DNA of 14,625 bases from positions 1 to 14,625 of the forward strand of contig CALAVA010000274.1 in assembly GCA_937892025.1 (NCBI GenBank), read 5' to 3'. Below the pieces are notes generated by a model, which was not told where the DNA came from, did not search any database, and was given only the letters and a program-made list of their open reading frames with translations. This DNA comes from an uncultured Bacteroidales bacterium. GTDB taxonomy: Bacteria; Bacteroidota; Bacteroidia; Bacteroidales; WCHB1-69. The position numbers and the translations under genes are program-made. Shown here in pieces: positions 1 through 8,591 of this stretch (positions are counted from its first letter, which is position 1; the number at the start of each line of letters is the position of its first letter).

Positions 1-154
1 TTCAATTATAAATAAATAATAAATATATAATTAAATAATTTATTAATTAATTTTAATAAATTATAATTAATTTATTGAATTGAAAAAATCCTTTTTTATA
101 AAATTTAATTAATCAAATAATATAAAATTTCAAATATTAAATTTGAATATAAAA
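1..154. other. AT-only 5' flank of the eukaryote-like gene
   Basis: This stretch is almost entirely A and T, with only scattered G or C, and has no open frame of note. It is much more AT-extreme than any gap in the bacterial part of the window. That composition is typical of intergenic or promoter DNA in AT-rich protists. I see no telomere-like repeat, intron signal or recognisable promoter motif. The bases just before the ATG at 155 are A-rich, a start context common in such protists. Confidence 0.6.
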
Positions 155-2333
155 ATGTCAGCTCAGAATAAAAAATTCAAACCAAAGTTGAAATATTATC
201 ATATATTTCTTCTTGCAATAATATTTTGTCCTTTCCTAATGCTAAATTCAAACTCTGTAAATAGAAGAAGAAAGCTAAAAAAGGAGCATGAATTTGTTCA
301 AAATTTATTTTTAAGACAACTCGATTTTACTTCTGATACAGATGCTATATGCTCAAAAGGCTCTGAAGAATTGAAAAATTATTATTTAACAAGAGATGAT
401 GATTCAATTGGGATAAAAAGTGATAAAATTGAAAATGGCAGCAAGGAAAAATATGTTGATGCATTAATTAATTTAATTGCTGGTAAAGGTGACAGCAGTG
501 AGAATGTTAAGGAATATGTTATGCATTTAATTCCTGTTTTAATTATTTTAGTATTAGCAATATTAAGTATTCCTGGATGGATTGCTTTATGCTCTTGCTC
601 CTGCTGTAATTGCTGCTGTTGTTGTTGCTGTAAAAAGAGCATATGCAAACTTCCTTTTTTCATTATAACTTCTGTATTTTATGCTTTTGTTTTAGGTATT
701 AGTATTTATGGATTATCACAATCAAATTCTATTTTTGTCGGACTTGCAGATACTGAATGTTCAATACTTAAATTTATAGATCAAGTTCTTTCTGGTGAAG
801 GAGAAAATGTACCTAAACCTTATTGGGCTGGAATAGATAATATTCAAAATATTTTAACTCAAACTAAAACAAATATTGCTAAGGCAAGAACCAATTATGC
901 AAATGATTTAAATGAAAAAAAAGGTGAAATTACTACAGCAAAAACTGCATTTAATACTGAATTAAAAACTCAAAGTGACAATGTCAAAGCAAATAAAAAA
1001 CAAATTAATTCTATTAATTATAAATTAGATATTGTTTATGAATTTGGTGAATATACACCTCCTGTTGCACCAAGTGTTGAAAGACAATTTTCTCCCCCTG
1101 TTTGCTTCTTAAATGGATGGAGTGTTGAATTTGATGAAAAAGAACAAAGATCAAGTGAATTAATGGGAAATATAGAAACTGAATTTTCAAAAGTAGTTAC
1201 TGATAGTAATGTAGATGATGCTTTGAATTCAGGTATTGACCAAATTGAACCAATAAAAACTTCTATTGATGAAGTTAAAAATCAAATATCTAGTATAATT
1301 ATTGATTATTCAGATACAATAGATCAATATGGGAAATTAGCCTTTAAAATAGTATTTTCAGTTTTAATGGTATTAGATGCTGCTATTGCTGCTCTTATGG
1401 CTGTAATGTTTTTCTTTTCTTTATCTTGTTTTGATAAATGTTGTGGTTGTTGTAGATGTTTATTAAAATCTTTAGTACATATTTTATGGAATATTTTAGC
1501 TCTCCTAACAATTTTAACTTTACTCATTGGATTCTTTTGTACTCTAATTGGAACATTAGGAAGAGACTTAATATCTGTTGTATCATTTCTTGTAAGTGAG
1601 GATAATTTAAATGGAGAAGAACCTATTTTACTCACTGAAGCTGGTGATATGTTAAATAAATGTATTAATGGTGATGGAGATATAACTGGAGACCTTGGAT
1701 TAAAGGATAATCAGGCATTAAATAGTATGGAAGATTTAAAAGGCTATAGAAATCAAATATTAGAAACTAAGAAAGATTTTAATGAAGCTATATCAACTAG
1801 GCCAGATTATTATTATGACTTTATTAATAGATTTAAAACAAGAACAGATTACACAACAACTGATATTGATTTAATTAAAGAAGGTAGTCCAAACGATAAA
1901 TTAAATTTAGGTACATATTTAAGCAATCTTAATGCTGGAACTAGTAGTAAAAATGAAGAATGGAAAATAAAATGTGATGAAGGATATCATACATGTGAAG
2001 ACCCTCAAGCTACTCATAGTAATTATTTTTGTATTGAGCTTAAATCTTGCATTAGTAAGAGCATTCAAACTGATTGGTATAATAGCGCAGATTCGACAAT
2101 AAAAAATCATGCTGAAGTATTAGATGCTTTTATTGATTCTATTAAAATCTCTAATAATGGGCAAGATGGAAGTATTAATAAAGCTTTAACTCAATTGAAT
2201 ACTGCATATCAAAATTTTATTGAAGCTGAAAATAATAATTTAGATGTATATAAAAATACAATAGAAGAACTGACTTCAATATTCGAAAATGTAGCAGGAG
2301 ATGGAAAATTGTTATCAATTTTAAATTATAAAA
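155..2333 (+). CDS. Prominin-like multi-pass membrane protein (protist type), 3' end lost
   Basis: The frame stays open from the ATG at 155; an earlier in-frame TTG at 143 is not needed. About 726 residues are genuine before the sequence changes origin. A hydrophobic N-terminal segment lies at residues ~17-32. Two membrane helices follow at ~126-145 and ~168-188, and another pair at ~396-424 and ~440-467. After the first helix of each pair there is a dense Cys cluster: ~146-165 has eleven Cys in fourteen residues, and 425-436 contains CFDKCCGCCRC. Two large, probably extracytoplasmic regions (~190-395 and ~468-726) are rich in Asn, Lys and helix-forming stretches. This is the prominin (CD133) topology of paired helices, juxtamembrane Cys and two large loops, minus the last helix and tail, which would lie past the junction. 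Prominins mark membrane protrusions and cilia in animals; a role here is inference. No TAA, TAG or TGA is read as sense. The frame runs on to 2413 only by reading bacterial DNA out of frame. Confidence 0.6.
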
Positions 2334-2537
2334 ATGGCAGAACAGGGTATTGCTACCAATGTACACTACAAACCCTTGCCCATGATGACTGCTTATCGCA
2401 ATCTTGGATTTGATATAGCAGATTTTCCAAATGCTTACAATATGTATCACAACGAGATAACATTGCCATTGCATACACTTTTAACAGATGAACAAGTTGA
2501 GTTTGTGGCGAATAATCTTGTGAAAATATTGGCTTAA
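2325..2537 (+). CDS. DegT/DnrJ/EryC1/StrS sugar aminotransferase, C-terminal fragment
   Basis: About 67 codons survive, from MAEQGIATNVHYKPLP to the TAA at 2535. The pattern GIATNVHY-P-P, then a short run to the PNAY helix and EITLPLH, then TDEQVEFV, is the typical C-terminal end of PLP-dependent sugar aminotransferases of the DegT/DnrJ/EryC1/StrS family. These enzymes make amino sugars for O-antigen, capsule or flagellar glycans. The catalytic lysine and PLP-binding regions are missing, because everything upstream is eukaryote-like DNA. The ATG at 2334 corresponds to an internal methionine of the family, so it is not a true start. The specific sugar product cannot be told from this end. A terminator follows 25 bases after the stop, so this was the last gene of its transcript. 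Confidence 0.8.
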   Translation: MIKMAEQGIATNVHYKPLPMMTAYRNLGFDIADFPNAYNMYHNEITLPLHTLLTDEQVEFVANNLVKILA

Positions 2538-2562
2538 AACGATTCTGGAATTTGTAAATTGT

Positions 2563-2596
2563 GGCTGAATGTGAGAATATGTTCAGCCTTTTTTTT
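2563..2596 (+). terminator. Rho-independent terminator after the aminotransferase
   Basis: GGCTGAA (2563-2569) pairs with TTCAGCC (2582-2588) around a 12-base loop, and a run of eight T follows directly (2589-2596). It ends right where the convergent outer-membrane protein gene stops. On the minus strand the hairpin lacks a trailing T run, so it serves mainly the plus strand. Confidence 0.8.
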
Positions 2597-3183
2597 CAAA
2601 AGACAACCCCCAAGATAAGACACAACATATCAGCATATCGTTTGCTTTCGGTGGAAGCGGCCATCGGTTTGATGGCTTTTTCGTATGAAATATCAATAGA
2701 TATATTGTGTAAATCTACACCAATGCTACCTAATATGTTCATATTGTGAATATTAAATTCTTTCTTTTCTAAATTGATTTTATTTTTACTCATGTGTACA
2801 AGGGCATCATATTGCAAACCGATATGGACGCGTAACAGATTTTTTGTGCCAAATGAATAGCCATAACCCAACAAGAAAGGAATTTTCAAAAAACCTAATT
2901 CAACGGCAGAAGAGGTATTGTTCCTTAGATTTTCCACTTGTAGTTTATTGACATCGTAGTAAAAACCTATTTGTCCAAAAACAGAGTATCCAATTCTAAT
3001 CATGGCTCCAACTTTAAAATTGAGCGATTGATATATTTTAAAATCTGTATTGAATGTTTTTTTGTTTAATGGAATTTCAAATCCAAAATGGACACCTCCA
3101 TGTACCAAACGGTTTTGTTGAGCAGATAAGTTGATTGTGCTCAACAAGAATACAATAATCAATATCGTGCTACTTTTATTCAT
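2596..3183 (-). CDS. Small outer-membrane beta-barrel protein (PorT-like/OMP type)
   Basis: About 195 residues. The start is one of two adjacent ATGs (3184-3186 or 3181-3183); a longer frame from 3216 would add residues read from the end of parC ahead of the signal peptide. The N-terminus MNKSSTILIIVFLLSTINLSAQ is a clear Sec signal peptide, cleaved near Ala-Gln. The rest alternates short amphipathic strands with glycines and aromatics and ends in hydrophobic residues plus a terminal Phe, as outer-membrane barrels do. Its length suits a small barrel of the Bacteroidetes OMP_b-brl type; eight strands is inference. The start overlaps the end of the topoisomerase gene (ATGATGAATAA), so the two are probably co-transcribed and translationally coupled. 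The function is unknown; the family call rests on general features, not a specific motif. Confidence 0.75.
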   Translation of the reverse strand: MNKSSTILIIVFLLSTINLSAQQNRLVHGGVHFGFEIPLNKKTFNTDFKIYQSLNFKVGAMIRIGYSVFGQIGFYYDVNKLQVENLRNNTSSAVELGFLKIPFLLGYGYSFGTKNLLRVHIGLQYDALVHMSKNKINLEKKEFNIHNMNILGSIGVDLHNISIDISYEKAIKPMAASTESKRYADMLCLILGVVF

Positions 3184-5857
3184 CATCACCAAATAAGGAC
3201 ATTTGTTCTCCTGCACCTATTGGCTTGTTGTTGTCATCGTTAGAAAGGGCGGTTTTCAAATGTTCGTTTCCCTCAAATTCCTCAAACACATCAATGGCAT
3301 TGTCTGTTTCAATTTCTAATTCTTCAATAGGTTCTTCGTATGGAAGTGGGTCTAAAAGTTGAAATGACAGAATATGCTCAATTGGAATGCGTTTCCCTTT
3401 GTATTTTGTTTTTCCGATTTCTACAAAATTTTCTATGTCAATTATTTCCGTATGTTTGTCTGTTTTGTCTTTTCCGTAAAATAGCACTTCTATTTGTGGG
3501 CGATAATCAAAAGTCATCAATTGTACACTTTGAGTCTCTTGCAACATTTCCACTTTTTTGTCTGTAATTTCGGGCAAAATACGTTTGATAAAATATTTAT
3601 TTTTTTCTTTATCAAGATATATAATGCTAATTGGTTTATTGGGTTTCAGTTTTTCAACTTTTATCAAATTATCATCAAAATGGGTTGATGTATCAAAACT
3701 TGTTATTTTGTAATAAGCGGACTGGTAATAGGCGATAATTTTATCCAATGCACCAAAATCTCCCAATTTATAGCCACGTTCTTCGGTGTTTAGGCGATTT
3801 ACGCTATCATCAAACCATATTGCCAAATCACCGAGTGTAGATGTCCCTTTTTTGACTAAATGAATGTTTTTTACAGGATTTTTTGAAACAATATTACCAC
3901 GTGCTGCTCGTCCTTTTATTGCCAAAGTGCTAAAATCAAATATGAAATTTATTTTTTTGAGTTTCGGTTTGGGTTTGAGGGTTACTTTAACAACTTCGGC
4001 TTCACCATTGTTATTAGCGGTGAAATGTAGAATTTTTGAGCCTTGTTTACCTTGGGTAATATCATAGTCTTTATCTCTTGTAATTCCTCCAATGGCAAAA
4101 CGTTTGGCAAAAGACGTGCCGTTTTTTCCGTCAGAGTATATGATATTGTATATTGTTCTGTTATCGTTGCGGGAAAAAATCGCAACATGAATAATATTCG
4201 TTCCAAAGAATTGTTTGTCAGCAATTTTTGACACCTTAAACGTTCCATCTTCTCTAAAAACAATCACTTCATCAATGTCTGAGCAATCGCAAACATATTC
4301 CGCTTCTGTTTTTTTTAGCCCTATGCCGACAAATCCATTTTCTTTGTCCACATATAATTTTTGATTGGCAATAGCCACTTTTTCAACAGATATAGTGTCA
4401 AAATTGCGAATTTCGGTTTTCCGCTCTCGGCCTTGTCCATATTTTTTCTTTATTTGTTTGAAATAATTGATAGCATAGTCGATAAGGTGTTCTAAATGAT
4501 TTTGTACCTCATCGATATTTGCCTCAATTTCAACAATTTTTTCTTCTGCTTTTTTGATGTCAAATTTAGAAATCTTTCTAACAGGTTTTTCTGTCAGTTT
4601 TAAAATATCGTCTCTTGTGATTTCTTGTTTAAATAGTTTTCTGTAAGGGTCAAATGCTCGTTCTATGGCTTCAATTTGTTGCTCAAAACTATCTTTGTCT
4701 TTTTCTAATTCTTTATAGATGCGTTTTTCAAAGAATATTTTTTCTAATGAAATCCAATGCCATTCCGCTGATAGTTCATCCAATTCAAATTTAAGTTCTT
4801 GTTCTAATAAGTCCAATGTCCTTTGGGTATTGGCTCGCAAAATATATTTAACATCAACAAATATCGGTTTTTTGTTTTCAAACACACAAGCATTTGGCGA
4901 ATATGATTCTTGACATTTGGTAAAAGCATATAAGGCATCTATGGTTTGGTCTGTGGAGGCCTCTGCTCCCAATTGTAATAATATTTCAGCCTTATCAGAG
5001 GTATTGTCATTGATTTTTTTCAAAGAAATTTGTTTTTTTTCAACGGCTTTTTCTATGCTTTTTATCAAATCTGTAGTTGTAACACCGTATGGTAATTCAG
5101 TGATAACGAGTGTCTTTTTGTCAATAGGCTCAATTTTTGCTCTCATTTGTAGGCGACCACCCCGTTGTCCGTGGTTATAGTTGCTAACATCAATATATCC
5201 GCCCGTGGGAATGTCAGGATAGATAACAAAATCCTTCTCTTGTAGAATGGCAATGGAGGCATCTATCAATTCGTTGAAATTGTGTGGCATGATAGATGTT
5301 GATAAACCCACACCGACCCCATCAGTGCCTTGGGCTAATAATAAGGGAAATTTTATCGGTAAGGCTATTGGTTCTTTGTTGCGGCTGTCGTAAGAGAGTT
5401 TCCATTGTGTTGTTTTGGAATTAAAGCACACTTCAATGGCAAACTTGGTAAGTCGTGCCTCTATATAACGTGGAGCGGCTGCACCGTCCCCCGTGAGAAC
5501 GTTGCCCCAATTGCCCTGACAATCAATTAGTAAATCTTTTTGCCCCATGTTTACTAACGCATCGCCTATAGAAGCATCACCATGAGGGTGATATTTCATC
5601 GTGTTACCAATAATATTGGCAACTTTGTTATAACGCCCATCTTCCAATTCGTTCATAGAATGTAATATACGACGTTGAACGGGTTTTAATCCATCAGTAA
5701 TATCAGGAATCGCACGCGGATTAGCACTTGAGGCATAGTCTAAAAACCATTCCTTGAATTGGTCTTGAATGTGAATTACTTTTTGCAAACTATTACTCAA
5801 CTCTGTGGATTGTTCTTCTATTGAATTGGATAGAATATCGTTTTTATTATCGTCCAT
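3176..5857 (-). CDS. parC: DNA topoisomerase IV / gyrase subunit A (Bacteroidetes ParC type)
   Basis: 893 residues from the ATG at 5857. This is the DNA-breaking and rejoining subunit of a type IIA topoisomerase, which works with a ParE or GyrB ATPase to decatenate or relax DNA. The N-terminal breakage-reunion domain is well conserved: RAIPDITDGLKPVQRRIL at ~48-65, the HPHGDASIGDA quinolone-pocket region at 90-100, and AAAPRYIEARL with the catalytic Tyr at about 131. The conserved GTDGVGVGLSTSIMPHNF follows. A charged, helix-rich region covers ~360-480. The C-terminal DNA-wrapping region (~500-830) is diverged but keeps repeated strand motifs such as GKQGSK and KGRAARGN. The tail is acidic and ends SLFGDDE. 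The position equivalent to E. coli GyrA Ser83 is Ala95, with Ser at 96; I recall this as normal for the Bacteroidetes ParC-like branch, so it is not evidence of resistance. No parE is adjacent; upstream is a gap and an unrelated enzyme. Confidence 0.93.
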   Translation of the reverse strand: MDDNKNDILSNSIEEQSTELSNSLQKVIHIQDQFKEWFLDYASSANPRAIPDITDGLKPVQRRILHSMNELEDGRYNKVANIIGNTMKYHPHGDASIGDALVNMGQKDLLIDCQGNWGNVLTGDGAAAPRYIEARLTKFAIEVCFNSKTTQWKLSYDSRNKEPIALPIKFPLLLAQGTDGVGVGLSTSIMPHNFNELIDASIAILQEKDFVIYPDIPTGGYIDVSNYNHGQRGGRLQMRAKIEPIDKKTLVITELPYGVTTTDLIKSIEKAVEKKQISLKKINDNTSDKAEILLQLGAEASTDQTIDALYAFTKCQESYSPNACVFENKKPIFVDVKYILRANTQRTLDLLEQELKFELDELSAEWHWISLEKIFFEKRIYKELEKDKDSFEQQIEAIERAFDPYRKLFKQEITRDDILKLTEKPVRKISKFDIKKAEEKIVEIEANIDEVQNHLEHLIDYAINYFKQIKKKYGQGRERKTEIRNFDTISVEKVAIANQKLYVDKENGFVGIGLKKTEAEYVCDCSDIDEVIVFREDGTFKVSKIADKQFFGTNIIHVAIFSRNDNRTIYNIIYSDGKNGTSFAKRFAIGGITRDKDYDITQGKQGSKILHFTANNNGEAEVVKVTLKPKPKLKKINFIFDFSTLAIKGRAARGNIVSKNPVKNIHLVKKGTSTLGDLAIWFDDSVNRLNTEERGYKLGDFGALDKIIAYYQSAYYKITSFDTSTHFDDNLIKVEKLKPNKPISIIYLDKEKNKYFIKRILPEITDKKVEMLQETQSVQLMTFDYRPQIEVLFYGKDKTDKHTEIIDIENFVEIGKTKYKGKRIPIEHILSFQLLDPLPYEEPIEELEIETDNAIDVFEEFEGNEHLKTALSNDDNNKPIGAGEQMSLFGDDE

Positions 5858-5911
5858 TGTGTTTTGATTATCAGTTTTTTTGATTAAGAGAGCAAATCGC
5901 CGTTTATTCTA

Positions 5912-5939
5912 CAAAGATAAATGTTTTTTCTCTATACAA
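5912..5939 (-). promoter_or_regulatory. Bacteroidetes-type promoter for parC
   Basis: On the minus strand TATCTTTG (5912-5919) matches the Bacteroidetes -7 consensus TAnnTTTG. A TTG at 5937-5939 within TTTTTTG lies 17 bases upstream, slightly closer than the usual 19-21. Transcription would begin near 5905, giving a leader of about 45-50 bases before the parC ATG. Confidence 0.5.
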
Positions 5940-6030
5940 AAAACACGCTTGAAATTAATTTTCAACTGATTTTTTAACATAAAACAACTTACTTATGTAC
6001 AATCAGAGCATTTTGAAAACAAAAAAGTAT

Positions 6031-6158
6031 TTCTAAACTAAATCTATCAGAAACGCAAAACTCAATCGGCAATCTATATTCAACAAACTATCCAATAGGA
6101 TAGATATTACAATTGACGAATAGTCAATAAAGTTGTTTTCTCGTTTTATAGTTTAGAA
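6031..6158 (-). repeat. Nested inverted repeats with a trailing T run downstream of the alpha-galactosidase
   Basis: The gap 5858-6152 has no gene. Next to the parC promoter it holds a perfect 10-base inverted repeat: TTCTAAACTA at 6031-6040 and TAGTTTAGAA at 6149-6158, the latter spanning the galactosidase stop codon. Between these arms lie two small perfect hairpins: CTATCC-AATA-GGATAG (6088-6103) and ATTGAC-GAATA-GTCAAT (6112-6128). Read on the minus strand, the outer stem would close and be followed by ATACTTTTTTG, a U-rich tail. This could be an unusual branched terminator or a small structured RNA, or chance pairing in AT-rich DNA. Confidence 0.35.
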
Positions 6159-8393
6159 CAATCGCAAGAGTTTTACTCCATGAGTGGGAATATGGTACAC
6201 AGAAAAAACTTGTTCATTGGTGAGGTCTTTTTGTCGCCAAACATCACGAATGGTGGAAATTTTTTGTAAGTTGAGTTTGTCCTTGTATTCGTTGAAATTG
6301 ATGTTTATATCCTCGTTACTGATATTGAAAATACCTATAGCGTAAGAGCCGTCAGCAAGTTGCCTGCTCCATATCTGTATATGTTCATTTTTGAATATTG
6401 GTTTTGCTTGTTGTCCTAATGGGTCTTGATTGATGGCTAACACTTCATTGTTACAGAGCAAATTGAATGTAAACTCATCTATTTGTGCGACATCACACCC
6501 AATGAGCATATTGGCAGCGAGCAATGCCCATAGGGAAATATGTGTATATTGCTCGTCAGTGCTTAATCGTGTGTTACGCAATTGACTACTCCAACCTACT
6601 TTGCCAACAATGAGCATATCGGGGTCGTTCCAATGTCCCGGTGTTGCATACGGATAAAGGTTGGCTTGTTTGTTAAAACCGATGTCGTAGAGTGATGCCC
6701 ATGTATCGGTAATGTCGCCAGTGGTTCTCCATGAGTTTGCATCAACGTAGGTTCCCCATTTCCACACTTCGTCCATACCATATTGACAAATGGAATAGAA
6801 TATATCTCTTGGTTGTTGACGAAGATATTGTTGCATTTTGATATAAGGCCGCAAATAGGCAGCGTGCGACCTGTCATTAGAGGCACGAAAAACTTTAAAA
6901 TATCCGCACCAGTCGTATTTGAGATAATCTATACCCCATTCGTTAAAAGTTTGAGCATCTTGTTCTTCATGGTCTATAGAACCGAGATAATCTCCACAGG
7001 TAATGTCCCCCGGGGAGGAGTATATGCCAAATTTAAACCCTTGTTGGTGCAACCAATCGCCCAAAGCCTTCATATTAGGAAATTTTTCATTAGGCACAAT
7101 TCTTCCTTCTTTATCTCGTTTTTCTGCAGGCCATGAGTCGTCAATGTTTACATAGGTAAATCCATAGTCAGCAAGTCCTTTGTCAAGTAAGGCTTGTGCT
7201 GAGGCCATTACTTTTTCTTGAGAAACGGACAAACCCCAACAATTCCATGAATTCCAACCTAATGGTGGTGTAAGAGCGATGGTGTTGCCTACTTTGAGTG
7301 TCAAAGACGCTTCGGATTTCCCTTTATCGTTTTCTGCAATGAGTATGATAGAATATTCTCCTTTTTGAGCAACACTTCCATGCAATACTCCTCGTTGGGT
7401 GTCAAGTGTAAGCCCTTCAGGAAGATTTTTTGCCGAGTAGGTCATGGGTTTATTACCAGAAAACGCCAATTTGAATATAACTGGAGATTCAGGGCGTACT
7501 CCATAAACGGTAGCCCCATTGTAGCGAGGTGTCTCTGGGGCATTGGGAGTTTGTATATAATGAGGTATAGTGGTAGCAGTCATTGTCTTTTGGCTGGTCT
7601 TATCTTTATAACTTACAGTAATGCGTGAAGGGGTGTTTTTGTCGTAAATTATAGGAATGGTTGTTGAAGTGGTAATATTGATAGATTTATCAAAACTTTG
7701 AGTTTTTGTTTGGCTCTCAATATCAAAAACTTCTATGTGAACAGAGCCACTTTGTTTGCAAGAATATTTATTTTCAATAACTATATTTACATGTCCGTAT
7801 TTGTCCAATTGTTTTTGTTCAAAGGCAAGTGCAATACCTTCAATACGTCTTACGGGAGTGATACGTACAAGGTCGTTCATCATTCCACCTTGGTCGTTTG
7901 CATTATATACTCTTACGGCGATTACATTGTCTTCACCCCATTTAACGATACCATTATTGGCATTGACAAGATATTCACGTGTTGAGGGATAGCGGTAGTT
8001 TATCTCATGAGAATATTCTTCATGCGTACGTGGCATTATCCCCATTTTCCCAATGAGATGTCCATTTAAAAATGTTTCATCACAATCGTCAATATGAGGC
8101 AAATGTATGCGTATCCAACCCTTCAATTCAGACTCGTCAAGCATTGTTTTAGGTATGTTTACATGAATGCGATACCAACCATATTGGGTGGTAATGTCAA
8201 GTTTTTGCTTGCGTAGATTTTTTTCTACCGATGCTGTTGTCCAATGACTGTCATCAAAGGCAGGATTTTTATATTCGTTATTGTCGCCTTTTATGAATTT
8301 TGCCTCGCTAATAATAATATCTTGTGAATGGAGTAGAATGGGGGATAATGACAAAACGAAAAGGAAGCATAGGAAAGAAAAAATCTGTTTCAT
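6153..8393 (-). CDS. Secreted GH27 alpha-galactosidase, multidomain
   Basis: 746 residues. It is predicted to release terminal alpha-linked galactose from plant or host oligosaccharides outside the cytoplasm. Residues 1-24 form a signal peptide ending LLHSQ. A beta-sandwich resembling the sugar-binding domain of GH2 enzymes spans ~25-185 (DDSHW, GWYRIHVNIP, FLNGHLIG). Beta-rich linker sequence follows, then an Ig-like putative domain at ~290-370 (LPEGLTLD...GVLHG). The GH27 barrel begins with LTPPLGWNSWNCWG at 374-387. It contains YVNIDDSW (~414-421), the nucleophile Asp494 in YLKYDWCGY, and the acid/base Asp560 in SWRTTGDI; GHWNDPDML is also typical. A C-terminal beta domain covers ~660-746. 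All catalytic residues are present and the frame is intact. It stands alone, with no SusC/SusD genes nearby. Alpha-N-acetylgalactosaminidase is a possible alternative activity, because GH27 holds both. Confidence 0.92.
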   Translation of the reverse strand: MKQIFSFLCFLFVLSLSPILLHSQDIIISEAKFIKGDNNEYKNPAFDDSHWTTASVEKNLRKQKLDITTQYGWYRIHVNIPKTMLDESELKGWIRIHLPHIDDCDETFLNGHLIGKMGIMPRTHEEYSHEINYRYPSTREYLVNANNGIVKWGEDNVIAVRVYNANDQGGMMNDLVRITPVRRIEGIALAFEQKQLDKYGHVNIVIENKYSCKQSGSVHIEVFDIESQTKTQSFDKSINITTSTTIPIIYDKNTPSRITVSYKDKTSQKTMTATTIPHYIQTPNAPETPRYNGATVYGVRPESPVIFKLAFSGNKPMTYSAKNLPEGLTLDTQRGVLHGSVAQKGEYSIILIAENDKGKSEASLTLKVGNTIALTPPLGWNSWNCWGLSVSQEKVMASAQALLDKGLADYGFTYVNIDDSWPAEKRDKEGRIVPNEKFPNMKALGDWLHQQGFKFGIYSSPGDITCGDYLGSIDHEEQDAQTFNEWGIDYLKYDWCGYFKVFRASNDRSHAAYLRPYIKMQQYLRQQPRDIFYSICQYGMDEVWKWGTYVDANSWRTTGDITDTWASLYDIGFNKQANLYPYATPGHWNDPDMLIVGKVGWSSQLRNTRLSTDEQYTHISLWALLAANMLIGCDVAQIDEFTFNLLCNNEVLAINQDPLGQQAKPIFKNEHIQIWSRQLADGSYAIGIFNISNEDININFNEYKDKLNLQKISTIRDVWRQKDLTNEQVFSVYHIPTHGVKLLRLF

Positions 8394-8419
8394 AAAAAAA
8401 TAATATGCAAAATTAACAA

Positions 8420-8457
8420 GGACTTCTTTTTTCTATTATCCAAAATTTGTGAAGTCC
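8420..8457 (-). promoter_or_regulatory. Hairpin in the leader of the alpha-galactosidase mRNA
   Basis: GGACTTC (8420-8426) and GAAGTCC (8451-8457) are perfect inverted arms separated by 24 bases. They lie between the predicted promoter and the start codon, ending about 27 bases before the ATG. They could form an RNA hairpin or serve as a split operator. No known regulator site is recognised. Confidence 0.35.
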
Positions 8458-8485
8458 ATTAGACAAATATTGAATAAAAATTGTA

Positions 8486-8493
8486 CAAAGATA
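8486..8493 (-). promoter_or_regulatory. -7 element for the alpha-galactosidase
   Basis: TATCTTTG on the minus strand matches TAnnTTTG exactly and is the same octamer as at parC and yebC. No good -33 TTG is seen at the right spacing; the region upstream is A/T runs. Transcription would start near 8479, giving a leader of about 85 bases. Confidence 0.5.
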
Positions 8494-8563
8494 AAATATT
8501 TTTTTTTATTATTTCTTTTTTTAGTTGGATTTTTCAAATGTTTAAAATTTAAAAATTTTATGC

Positions 8564-8571
8564 TATCTTTG
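8564..8571 (+). promoter_or_regulatory. -7 element for yebC
   Basis: TATCTTTG followed by C matches the Bacteroidetes -7 consensus and lies 20 bases before the ATG at 8592. Transcription would begin near 8578, leaving a very short leader. It is divergent from, and about 70 bases away from, the galactosidase promoter. Confidence 0.6.
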
Positions 8572-8591
8572 CACTTTAAAAAATAAATAGT

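Noticed and set aside
90..99. Quinolone-resistance change in the topoisomerase (Ala at the GyrA Ser83 position)
   Set aside because: The HPHGDASIGDA form is, as far as I recall, standard in this Bacteroidetes branch (positions given are residue numbers), so it does not show selection.
1..154. Telomere or replication origin in the AT-rich left end
   Set aside because: No telomeric repeat or iterated motif is present; the stretch is simple A/T-rich DNA.
382..663. Minus-strand frame with a Gln-rich run
   Set aside because: The Gln run is only the reverse reading of the Cys codon cluster in the prominin-like gene; nothing else supports it as a gene.
2334..2537. A complete small gene starting at the ATG at 2334
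   Set aside because: The sequence is the C-terminal end of a much longer aminotransferase family; the methionine is internal and the rest is missing because of the junction.
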